In this document: positions 34,742-44,109 of the stretch, one piece after another | How positions within the stretch are numbered: position 1 is the stretch's first letter | How the letters are laid out: each line of letters begins with the position of its first letter | Source of the DNA: Antennarius striatus | Taxonomy: Eukaryota; Chordata; Actinopteri; Lophiiformes; Antennariidae | Assembly (NCBI RefSeq): GCF_040054535.1 | Contig: NC_090778.1 | Span: forward strand, 14,668,501 to 14,732,500 | DNA length: 64,000 nt | Reading direction: 5' to 3' | Notes under the pieces: model-generated | Databases searched by the model: none | The model's input: the letters and a program-made list of their open reading frames with translations, nothing else | Told to the model about the DNA's origin: nothing | Translations under genes and position numbers: made by a program

Positions 34742-35275
34742 CTATAAATACAGGCAAGAATAGGCAGGACTTCCTCTTCATCACTGAACGCATGCTGCTG
34801 AAGCTGGTGATGTATGCTGAGTGTCTTTTGACATTTCAGTGTAAGTTAAGTTTGTCTCTATAGAATACAGTTTATTGTGCATTTAAGTTGAATTTTGACT
34901 AAGTTTAATTTAATCATGCATTTTACTAATTTTATGTTTGAACGTATTGTTTATTGGACATAGTATGGTAATTGTTTTCCTGCTTCACAGAACCACTGGC
35001 ATACGTCACTGGCACTCATCCAGAGTGTCACCAGTAAAGGACTTGAACACAACCTTTGCTTCCTATGTGGTCAGTGTGGCTGCCAGCTAGAAGCTTAATT
35101 CCCAACACAAACACTTAGTTTCATACACACGGTTATCATCACAAGTTGACAAAGACAGCCACCCCTCAGGTGTACTGTAGTTGTACTAAACTACAACCAT
35201 AGTACACCTATGAATTTATTCCTGTTTCCACTGCATGTTAAGGTTCTAATGACAATAAAACATGGTATTCTGACT
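34742..35275 (+). ncRNA. Candidate small spliced transcription unit
   Basis: Read in order on the plus strand: a consensus TATA box CTATAAATA (34742-34750), a likely start about 25-30 bases on, a donor GTAAGT at 34841, a pyrimidine-rich acceptor ending CACAG at 34990, and AATAAA at 35254-35259. The first ATG (34792) gives only a 16-codon frame after splicing, so the unit is probably non-coding or a microprotein gene. Each signal is seen in the sequence; that they form one transcript is inference. Promoter-like signals of this quality do occur by chance. Confidence 0.3.
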
Positions 35276-35436
35276 ATGCAGACAATAGGCATGGCTTCTA
35301 ACTGTACAACTGATAGAATAGCTATGTGTGAACTTGCGTAAGTAGGAGACTTTTTCTGCAGCTACCAACAGACAAGACTCGTATTACTTCAGAAACAAAC
35401 AAATCACACATCCAAGGCCTCCTGTCACCTAAAGCA

Positions 35437-35865
35437 GTGGTCCCCAACCCCCGGGCCGTGGACTGGTACTGGTCCGTGGGTCATTTGGTACTGGGCCGCA
35501 CAGAAAGAAAAAATAATTTACATCAGTTGTATTTATTTCTTAGTTTGAAAGATGTTTTATTTTGAAAAGTGACATCTGTGCGGAATGACGCACAGACGAA
35601 TACATGCGTTTGTCCCACGTGACAGGTTATCAACCCACACAATTGAGCGCCCACAACTGTGCAAGTGGATTAGAGTCAAGACAGATTATCCTGAGAGCGC
35701 CCAAAAAGTATCTTCAACCCTGTTTCCATTTCCAACCTCCTGTCTTTGTAAAGCGGGATTTTCTGCAGTGACCGTAGAGAAAACTAAATTGTGGAGTAGA
35801 CCAAGTCTGGAACACACTTCAGGTGTCATTGTCTTCCGTTACCCCTAGATCAGCGGTCCCCAACC
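35437..35865 (+). mobile_element. hAT/ZBED-type DNA transposon remnant
   Basis: It begins with AGTGGTCCCCAACC, the end motif of hAT-Charlie-type elements, and contains a short piece of transposase C-terminus in the plus frame near 35705-35800 (FPTSCLCKAGFSAVTVEKTK), matching the YLCExGFSA-type block of ZBED/hAT proteins. A second GGTCCCCAACCAC copy at 35854 is in the same orientation, so the right terminus is not standard. Heavily deleted. Confidence 0.65.
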
Positions 35866-36389
35866 ACTAATTCTCATAATTGTAATTATTATTTGATTGA
35901 CTTGTTCACCTTTTTATTGGAAATGATCCGTATTTCTCCTACGTTGAATGCACTGATTTTAAGTCGCTATATTTCAAAATAAACCATCAGTGCAGTCACT
36001 TGAATTGAGTTTTTTATATAATTATTTCTTACAATTATTTCGTTTACAGAAATCTTGATTATCAATTTATGAAAAAAAAGATTGTTTCTTATCAATGTCT
36101 GTATTTTACATAAAACCAACGCAGATGATTTATTATTAGACTACAGCTGTTCTGGCGTCATTAACGGTTATCATGCAAATGAAGGCTGGTCTGTGATTAA
36201 AAAGTTTTTTGTGTGTTACAGTTTTTGTGTGTTACAGTTTGTGTGTGTAAATAATTCTGCTCTGAGACTTAACCCACTCGCTGTTGATAATTAAATGATT
36301 AATAAGCTACACTGTAGGTTCATATTTTTGTAAATCTAATTATGATGAAATCAGTGTCTCACAAGGCACAAATCTCACTGCAAGTCGCT

Positions 36390-36390
<1 letters not shown>

Positions 36391-36435
<45 letters not shown>
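36391..36435. repeat. (CA)n microsatellite
   Basis: A pure AC tract of about 45 bases. Confidence 0.95.
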
Positions 36436-36436
<1 letters not shown>

Positions 36437-37363
36437 CATAGAGGTGGTTCAGGGACAGTGTTGTGTTCGGTCTTGAATGGATTGCCCCCACCCCCACCCG
36501 TCACCCAGGAAAATCTGAAGTAAACTCCTGTATGAAATTCAAACCTTATTTAATTTTTCTATTAGACTATTAATGCACTTAATTCAGTGTCACCATTGTT
36601 TAAGTAAAGCAGACATCTTCAGAAATATCAACACTTTTGGTTCCAACATTGGTCTCTGATCAGGATTTTCTACATTCACAGCACGTTGGAGAAACTCATA
36701 CACATTCACCTAAACCTCTGATCTGAAAATACTGCTCATAGATTTCAAGTTGATGCAATCAGACCACAGCATTGTATAGAATTACAAAACAGAAAATAAG
36801 AACAATAAAAAAAAATACAACTCAATTTGACCAGTGATAAGTTAATATATTAAACTCTACAAAATGTGCCAATCAGAGTTGACAAACAGGCAGCAAGAGA
36901 TCATCAAGTGCTGTTGATTTGAATGAAACAAGAATACATCATTCAGTCACTCAAAACAACTGTCTTGTAAAAAAAAAAAACATTTGTTAGAGCCCATGTG
37001 ATTGCAATGTTATTTACAGCAGCAGGCGTCTGAGCTTTGACCTCATCACTCCCTACTGATTTATTTACGGAGACTCTTGAGGGAGTGTTGAGCAAACCAC
37101 TTTAAACCATTAACAGGAGACGGGTGCAGGTGACTGCAAGAGAAGGCAGCAATATGGAGGTGGGCAGCAGCGACATTGACGGGCAGAGGGAAACATGGGA
37201 AACCTTTCCGCCAATCTCAGAAGGTGCATTTTTATGGTGATTAAGGAGAGTGAGTTACGTCATATGAGCACGCACGGCAGTGAAGCTCCAGATGACTGCC
37301 TCATGTGGCATGCAGGCTTTGCTCCATTGCACACACATCCTGTATATCATTGCTTTTATGTCA

Positions 37364-37438
37364 AATAATTTTTTCACTGAGCGACAGTGAAAAAATTATT
37401 AATGTTAGTTTCACATACATTAACTGTATGTGAAACTA
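37364..37438. repeat. Two adjacent hairpins
   Basis: The first has 16-base perfect arms (37364-37379 and 37385-37400) with a 5-base loop. The second has 13-base perfect arms (37406-37418 and 37426-37438) with a 7-base loop. They are 5 bases apart in an otherwise gene-free stretch. Confidence 0.9.
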
Positions 37439-37559
37439 TACAGTACTCAGTGAGGCTGAACAATCCCTTATCCTCGGCAAAACCAAAAAACATCTATTCT
37501 CTGGATCAGGACCATTAAAGGGAAATTATACAGGTCACCGAAAGCGTCTGATTTTTGTG

Positions 37560-37995
37560 AAATATCTATTTCATTCGTTCGTTCATTCATTCATTCATTC
37601 ATCTTCGTGTCTGCTTCTTCCAATTTTTAGAAGATCCAGAAAATCAGTGATGAAATGAAACTGAAAATCTGTGCTCTGCTCATCGGGGTTGCTGGAGCCT
37701 ATCCCAGCTGAGTTACGGGCCAGAGGCAGGGGGCATCCCAATCACGATGCCGGTGCACTGTTTAGACACATTTAAGACAAACAAGCACTCAGGCACACAT
37801 TCAAACCTACGACCAATTTGGAAAGTTCAATTAATCTAGGCTTCGTGTTTTTGTAGATGGGAGGAAGCCGGAGAACCTGGAGAGAACCCACACAGACACG
37901 GGGAGAACATACAAACTCCGCATGGAAAGGACTCGAACCCAGAAATGTCTAGCTGCGAGGTGACAGCGCTACCCACTGCACCACTGTGACGCCCA
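37560..37995 (+). repeat. Teleost interspersed repeat (LINE/SINE-derived)
   Basis: It starts with a TTCATTCATTCA run, then GCCTATCCCAGCTGAG, GCCGGTGCACTG, GGGAGGAAGCCGGAGAACCT, ACACGGGGAGAACATACAAA and GACAGCGCTACCCACTGCAC near the end. This block order is the same as at 39.8-40.1 kb and is widespread in fish introns. The family name is not assigned here. Confidence 0.65.
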
Positions 37996-38654
37996 AACAT
38001 CTAAATCCTGAAAGTAAATATTTGGATAAATTGCACCAAGAAATTCAATTAAATCTGTCACATCACTGTTATACCAAAAAATAATATTACATTTTCACTA
38101 TCTAAATTTGTCATCACAACTTTTTTAGTAGAGCTGCTTTGTGCTACTATTCAGATTTTAGAAGATCCAGTAAATCAGTGATGAAATCATGCTGAAAATC
38201 TGTGCTGTGCTGCGATGCATATAAGGAAGAAATGACTTAATTGTCATGATTCAGGAGCACAGAGTGCTTTTGGCCCCATTGTGGGATCACTAGTCTCATC
38301 TGAACTATTCAACTTATGTTGTTAACATATATTACTTTTATTATTTTAAGATTCTCTTCTCATCAAACAGCAGACATTCAAACAGACTGAAGGCACAGAC
38401 TTATTATCAGAAATAATAACATTAAGAGAAGAACAAATGCAACCAGATCCTATTTTAACTTCCATTACTCATGGGATAAAAATCTATTTTGGGTCTTAAA
38501 ACTTTTAGTGGCTCAGACAATATCCTGTACGTGTCACTGCAGTTATAAACCAGCCGTCATTTTATTCTAATCTTTACCAGTGGGAATCTGTGGAAATTCC
38601 ACGATAAAACAATGATGTAGGACTTCGTTTGTTTTCTTTTTTTCTTTACAAGAA

Positions 38655-38760
38655 AACAAACTGCTGTGTCCGACGAAGCCGTAACGGCTCCGTGTGTGGG
38701 ACGGATGAACGCGATGACGAAGGCGTTACGGTCCGACCATCCGGGTAGAAGCCGGAAGTG
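38655..38760. other. CpG-dense patch in intergenic DNA
   Basis: About a dozen CpG dinucleotides lie in roughly 105 bases (GTCCGACGAAGCCGTAACGG, then ACGCGATGACGAAGGCGTTA) inside an AT-rich, CpG-poor region. A plus frame of 67 codons crosses it (38666-38869) without a recognised motif. It could be a young insertion or a regulatory island. Confidence 0.4.
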
Positions 38761-38977
38761 TGAGAATGTGAGGTTTTCAAGTGAACTTATTCAAATATAT
38801 AGGTGGGGAGATTCTCTTCACTACCAACATTGCATTCATTACTACAACAATAAAAAACTCCCACGATAAAAAATAATCTTTGACACATTCTTTACTCAAG
38901 TACCAGCTTGTCAAGTTCCTTGAGGCAGTCCAGTAACCAGGACTGTCCACAGCATCAACAGAAGCACAGCCTGATGC

Positions 38978-40284
38978 TCACTGCTGTGTCTGTGTCTGTG
39001 TTTGTGGTTGCACCATGTCTGTGTGAGGTGGGGGTGTGATGGGATACACAGGAGCGCTGTATTCTGTGTAAGCGGGGGGAAGATCCTCAGGCTTAATTCC
39101 CAGCTGAAATAAAGAGATCAAGACATAAAGTTAGATTTCAAATAGCAGTTAAGTTTGTGTTCCTCATTGAGAGGTTTGGGTTTATAGTCACCTCATTATA
39201 GGATGGTGGGGGCCCACAGTAGGCAGCTGTGTTATACTGTGGTGGTGACTGGAACTCTTGGCTGTATCGAGGAACCCTGACATGATCTTCACCATCCTGC
39301 TGTGAGATGCTTCCAGGGAACGGGATGAAATATATGGGAGGAGGGCGTCCCTCCTGCTCACTGCGTCGCCACGCCTCCCGCTCAATCTGCTCCTCCCTGT
39401 AGCGACTGCAAGCTCTGCAGAAGGTGGTGCAAAACATGATGGTGAGACCGAAGCCCAGGATGCCCAGGAAGATCCTTGAAGAAGAGGAAAAGAGGATGAG
39501 TGAGAGGAAGCATGAGCGCCAGAGGAAGATAGCGCATGGGCAGTGGTTTAAATGTAAGATGTAGATTCAGGATGAACATAATGATATGTGAGAAGCGAAG
39601 CGTAGTTGGAGGCTATGTTTTGTGAACAACACTCATCTTTATTTAAATGTTTTTCCACTCATTTGTCTGTTTTTTTTGGGGGGGGTTTGTTTATAAGAAT
39701 CATAGCCTGCCTGGGTTTTGCAGTAAAGGGCAAAAACTATTTTTCTGTTTCAAAAAGTAAAAAGATCCATCCACCCATCCATTTTCTGTCACCGCTTTAT
39801 CCACTGTGGCGGGTCACAGGGAGCTGATGCCTATCCCAGCTGGCTTAGGGCAAACGGTGGGGGACACTACGGGTGGGACGCCAGTGCACCGCAGAGCCAC
39901 ACAGAGACACAGACAACGGCGCAAGCAAACACTCACACCTATGGTCAAATTTGGGACAGGTCAATTAACTTGAAGCGCATGTTTTTTGGAGGTGGGAGGA
40001 AGCCGGAGAACCCGGAGAGAACCCACGCAGACACGGGGAGAGCATGCGAACTCCACACAGAGCGGGACTCGAACCCGGAACCGCCTTGCTGTGCGGCGAC
40101 AGTGCTACCCACTGTGCCCAAGTAAAAAATATAAACATTTAAAAGAACATAGTTCTATACAATACAAACACCACCCAACAAATAACTTCAGTAAGTCATC
40201 AGAACAAAATGGTTGAAATAGCTCCAAAAACTATGTATGACAATAAATATCTTACTGTAGAAAGGGAAGTTCTTCAATATCCAT
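38978..40284 (-). CDS. Small single-pass membrane protein with PPxY motifs
   Basis: Minus-strand coding exons 40256-40284, 39192-39474 and 38978-39103 join in frame to 145 residues ending TGA. The frame of the first exon is fixed by the junction: MDIEELPFLQ runs into IFLGILGFGLTIMF. A hydrophobic segment covers about residues 11-25, followed by a Cys-rich juxtamembrane stretch (FCTTFCRACSRYREEQ) that is probably palmitoylated, then a Pro/Tyr-rich tail with PPPSY and PPAY, both PPxY-type WW-domain ligands. A short N-terminus without a signal peptide suggests N-out, C-in topology (inference). Such proteins often recruit NEDD4-family ubiquitin ligases. I do not recognise the exact gene. The first coding exon extends upstream as 5' UTR to an acceptor at 40340, and a separate 5' UTR exon is likely at 41520 to about 41650. 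Confidence 0.72.
39765..40125 (+). repeat. Teleost interspersed repeat, longest copy
   Basis: It begins with TCCATCCACCCATCCATTTT, then CCTATCCCAGCTGGCTTAGG, GACGCCAGTGCACCGC, GAGGAAGCCGGAGAACCCGG, ACACGGGGAGAGCATGCGAA and a final GCGACAGTGCTACCCACTGT. Same family as 37.56-38.0 kb, with which it shares orientation. It lies in the intron between the first two coding exons of the minus-strand membrane-protein gene. Confidence 0.65.
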
Positions 40285-41519
40285 TCTTGGTGCTGTATGA
40301 ACAAAACTGTTGTTGGAAACTCAGAGACCACAGTCTGCACCTGAGGAGGAAACAGACAGGAGTTCAATTTTGCCATAATTCATTTCTCCTCCTGGATGTC
40401 TTCCAGGAAAATATACTTTGAACTTAAGACCCATAAATGTTTTATCCAGAACACCATCAAGATTTTATTGCCCACCTCTACTTGTAGGCATAGATAAAGT
40501 AGACATCTTACTGCAGTAACCTCATTTGGTTTACAATCATTAACTGGACCTTATGGTTGCTGTTGTGACGCAAGGATCAGATGATTACATTTGTTCCAAT
40601 ATGCCTGGACACTGAGCAGGTGATCATCATGACAGTCGAGTCAATAGTGTATAGAGATATGAATATCATGTCCAAGTATGACGACACAAAATGTGATATG
40701 AATCATCATTAATCATCAGGCCTTTCAAAGAGGATTTTGTTTGTATTTTTCAGATAAAAATTTTTTTTGTTTTTGTTTTTAAACATTGAATTTCCTCATA
40801 ATTGTGATGAGAAATGGTAGTTTTAATCAGGCTGATCAAGTCGTCAATCACTGTCGCTATAGTCATACTGGCACATATTTTAAACAAAGGATTATAATGA
40901 CTATAATGGAATGAATAATACTATTAAAATGTGATGTTTAGGACAAAGGTGTGTTAGAATGATGCCCAAAAAAGTGCTCCAAAAAGAGTTTCTATGCTTC
41001 CCCTTTATAAGTCTAGCTCTAAGACTCATTAACGTAGATGAATAGATACCACTGAGTGGCTAACACTAACGCACTAACTAATATAACAAGTCATTGTTAA
41101 CAAACCAGAACCACTGACACACTTTTCGCACGTTACTGAAGCTAGCATCGGCCACAGAATCAATACTGACCTTTCACCTTTTGCCACCTGTTCTCAGTCC
41201 AGATCAGATCTGTCCAATCTGTGCTCATGGGGGAAAAAAACACCATATAGTCTACGTACTGAGGTGGTCCAACATCACAATGTGTTATATGTACTATAGG
41301 TTCAAGAGATTGTCTTAAAAACTCAAACTTCACCCGAATCACGAGCGTTAGGTGAGGTCAAAATTCACCACACATGATCAGTGCGCACGTTGGAACAAGG
41401 GCCAAGTTGGCTTACTGAACAAATGAACAGCTCCTAATGTGGTTTATTCCAAATGAGATTCCATTCAACTGTTCTGAAGTAATTGAGCAAACAGGAAGCA
41501 AAATCAGAGATCAGCTTAC

Positions 41520-41680
41520 CTCCAAACCAGATACGCGTCGTCAGGTGTGTGACTGCCAGCGACAAGTCACTGGAGCAGAGTACAGACTCTATTGTGGGTG
41601 TGCTGATGAGGGGGCGGTGTGAGTGTGTGTCTGTCTTTGTGTGCATACACTACATACTAGTCCAAGGCTCACCATTTATA
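41520..41680 (-). promoter_or_regulatory. Promoter and 5' UTR exon of the small membrane-protein gene
   Basis: On the minus strand TATAAAT (41674-41680) is followed about 25-30 bases later by a probable start near 41650. A non-coding exon ends at 41520 with a consensus donor GTAAG. The next exon begins at 40340 after a good acceptor. Confidence 0.5.
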
Positions 41681-42431
41681 TCAGCTCCATAACACACCAC
41701 CAGACACTGAGATATTCTTTGTCATTTCACCTTGTGTTTATGTTGTAAAGGCAGGTATTACAGTACAGATGTATGACACTTAATAATATACCGCGCAAAT
41801 GTGTTTTTATCAGTTAGACCTTAAGGCCCATCTGAAGAACTCATGGTGGCATCAGAGGCTTTAAAACAACAACCACAATACTTTACAGTTTAATGATCTT
41901 AAAGAGACACAGCAGAGGAAGTGAAAATTCATTTTTAGAGACATCAATAGAAGATTAGTCCTCCTGTACAAAGTAAGACTCATTTGCAGTAAACAAAGGG
42001 AAGGTTACACACCTGCCTCTTAAACCAAGACCACCTTTACTGAGGTTCTCTAATGTTTACATGAGCAGTGCTGGTCCATCAGGGTCAACACGACAGGTCA
42101 CGCTTATCAAACGACTGCTGAGCCACTTCCTTCAAAAATTAGATGAAAGACGAGTTCTAGCCTTGTGAGTCTGTTGTTTTTTTTAAACATATTTAAATAG
42201 TTACATTACAGAATGTGTGATGCAACTATTGTCACAAGCCAAACATGTTTGTCTTTCACTCTGACTTGCTTATAGTCCAAGCATATTACCTGAAGAAAAA
42301 GAGAATAGAATACAAAACAAAAAATAGTAACACAAAAAAAAAAGAAAGTCGGAATCAACGTTTTTCGTCCTACTTAAACTGCCTTACATGGGAGAGAATT
42401 AACAATGGAATTAAACACTACCGTGTTTACA

Positions 42432-43606
42432 ATGACGTGCAGTGAGGTTCATGGCTGGTGAGGCACTAGTTTCATCGTAATTAGATTTACAAACATGAAC
42501 CTACAGAGCAGCTTATTCACCTTTTAATAAGCAACAGTGAGTGGGGTATTTTTAAAGTCTCATAGCAGAATTATTTACACATATAAACTGTATAACACAA
42601 ATAAGCACATTTGATTAAAAAAAAACGTTATGTTGTTACCTACACGTTTATGTTACGTTTACTTATAAATGAAGACCGTGCGCTGCTCCTTCTGAACAAA
42701 AGCATCGAAAAAAATTTGAGTTGAGATATTTAATCCTCCATTTTTATAGTAAGGCAAGGCGAGTGGAAAACACAATGAATGGCTGTACTTGATGCACTGA
42801 CTATAGATTGTAGTTTGCTGTCACTTCTTCTACAGCCGAGGAAGAAGAGCCCTCAGCCAAATCTCTGGGATCACCAGCGCCCCCTACCATGAGGCACAAG
42901 AACTGCATGTCTCACTTCTCATCTTTTCCCAGTCGTTTCAGGACAGCTCAACTCAAGAAAGACGTTACACTCATGCAGTTGTTGACAAAAACACACTACG
43001 TTATAAACATTAGCTAAATTATGGAAATGTAGTTCATAGAACAAACGTTTTTGAACATTTTAATGGCAACATATACCTTCATGTCCTCTTTCACTACATC
43101 CATAAACCTCCTCTTTGGTCTTCCTCTAGGCCTCCTGCCTGGCAGTTCAAAACTCAGCATCCTTCTACCAATATATTCACTATCTCTCCTCTGGACATGT
43201 CCAAACCATCTCAGTCTGGCCTCTCTGACTTTATCTCCAACACCTCTAACATGTGCTGTCCCTCTGATGTACTCATTCCTGATCCTATCCTTCCTGGTCA
43301 CTCCCAGAGAGAACCTCAGCATCTCTGCTACCTCCAGCTCTGTCTCCTGTCTTTTCCTCAGTGACACTGTCTCTAGACCAAACAACATTGCTGGTCTCAC
43401 CAGTTTTGTACACCTCAGTATTTCAGCGGTAAATGTGAAAATTCAGCAATTTTGAGTAAAACTATTCTAAAATTGGTGAAATTAAACGGAAAATAACTTT
43501 ATAATACACATCACTGGATAAGTATAACCATTTAATTTATTTCTTCCATTTTTCATTGTTTTCTTTCATAATAGTAGGTGAAGCCGTGCTTCACCTGCAC
43601 GTCACT
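42432..43606. mobile_element. Inverted-repeat DNA transposon carrying a nested LINE fragment
   Basis: The left end TGACGTGCAGTGAGGTTCAT (42433) and the right end (complement of about 43576-43606, TGACGTGCAGGTGAAGC) are inverted repeats. The inside is non-coding apart from a LINE fragment near 43030-43400. It lies between erap1 and the small membrane-protein gene. The superfamily is not determined, though the ends resemble hAT-type teleost elements. Confidence 0.5.
43030..43400 (-). mobile_element. RTE-like LINE, C-terminal ORF2 fragment
   Basis: The minus frame reads ARLRWFGHVQRRDSEYIGRR then [19 protein letters not shown], the hallmark C-terminus of the abundant teleost RTE-type LINE ORF. 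A related internally deleted copy lies at 59.3-60.0 kb. It starts with an open AMLFGLETVSL block, so about 110 codons are intact. Confidence 0.8.
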
Positions 43607-44109
43607 TTATGTTTAATAATTTAAAAAAAAAATCTGACATTTGTCATCAATATGAGAATTTCATTTAAGTTTTTAAAACGCTACCTATAAGTGTGACCAA
43701 TGCTATCAGAACATTTATGTTCCCCACATTACCTAAACATTACTTGGATTATGGTAACTTTTGTGCCAACAGGTATTGTAAAATTCTAAATATCACATTT
43801 TTTGTATTGTCTTGTGTTTGTGTTACCTGAGCAGTGGTCCAGCACTTAATCAAAATGTACTTCACAAAAAAACAGAACTCTATGACAACTTTTCGACCAT
43901 GTTGAATGTTCAGGTAAAACTTGGATACCCCACTACACCCAACACAAACCCATAACCTAACAAATACATACATACACGCACAAACTATCAGGTGAGGAAG
44001 AATTGATGTAAAAAGCCACAACCATGTGGGAGTACTTTGAAGCCGAGAACCTGAACCTCTATGCAGCTTTTAGCTCCAAAACAGTCCGTTGTTTGATTGT
44101 TCTCTGGAG

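Noticed and set aside
40188-40376. Alternative reading of the membrane-protein first exon (VQTVVSEFPTTVLFIQHQEW)
   Set aside because: It looks protein-like, but its phase does not fit the next exon. The +2 frame with MDIEELPFL joins correctly to the membrane segment.
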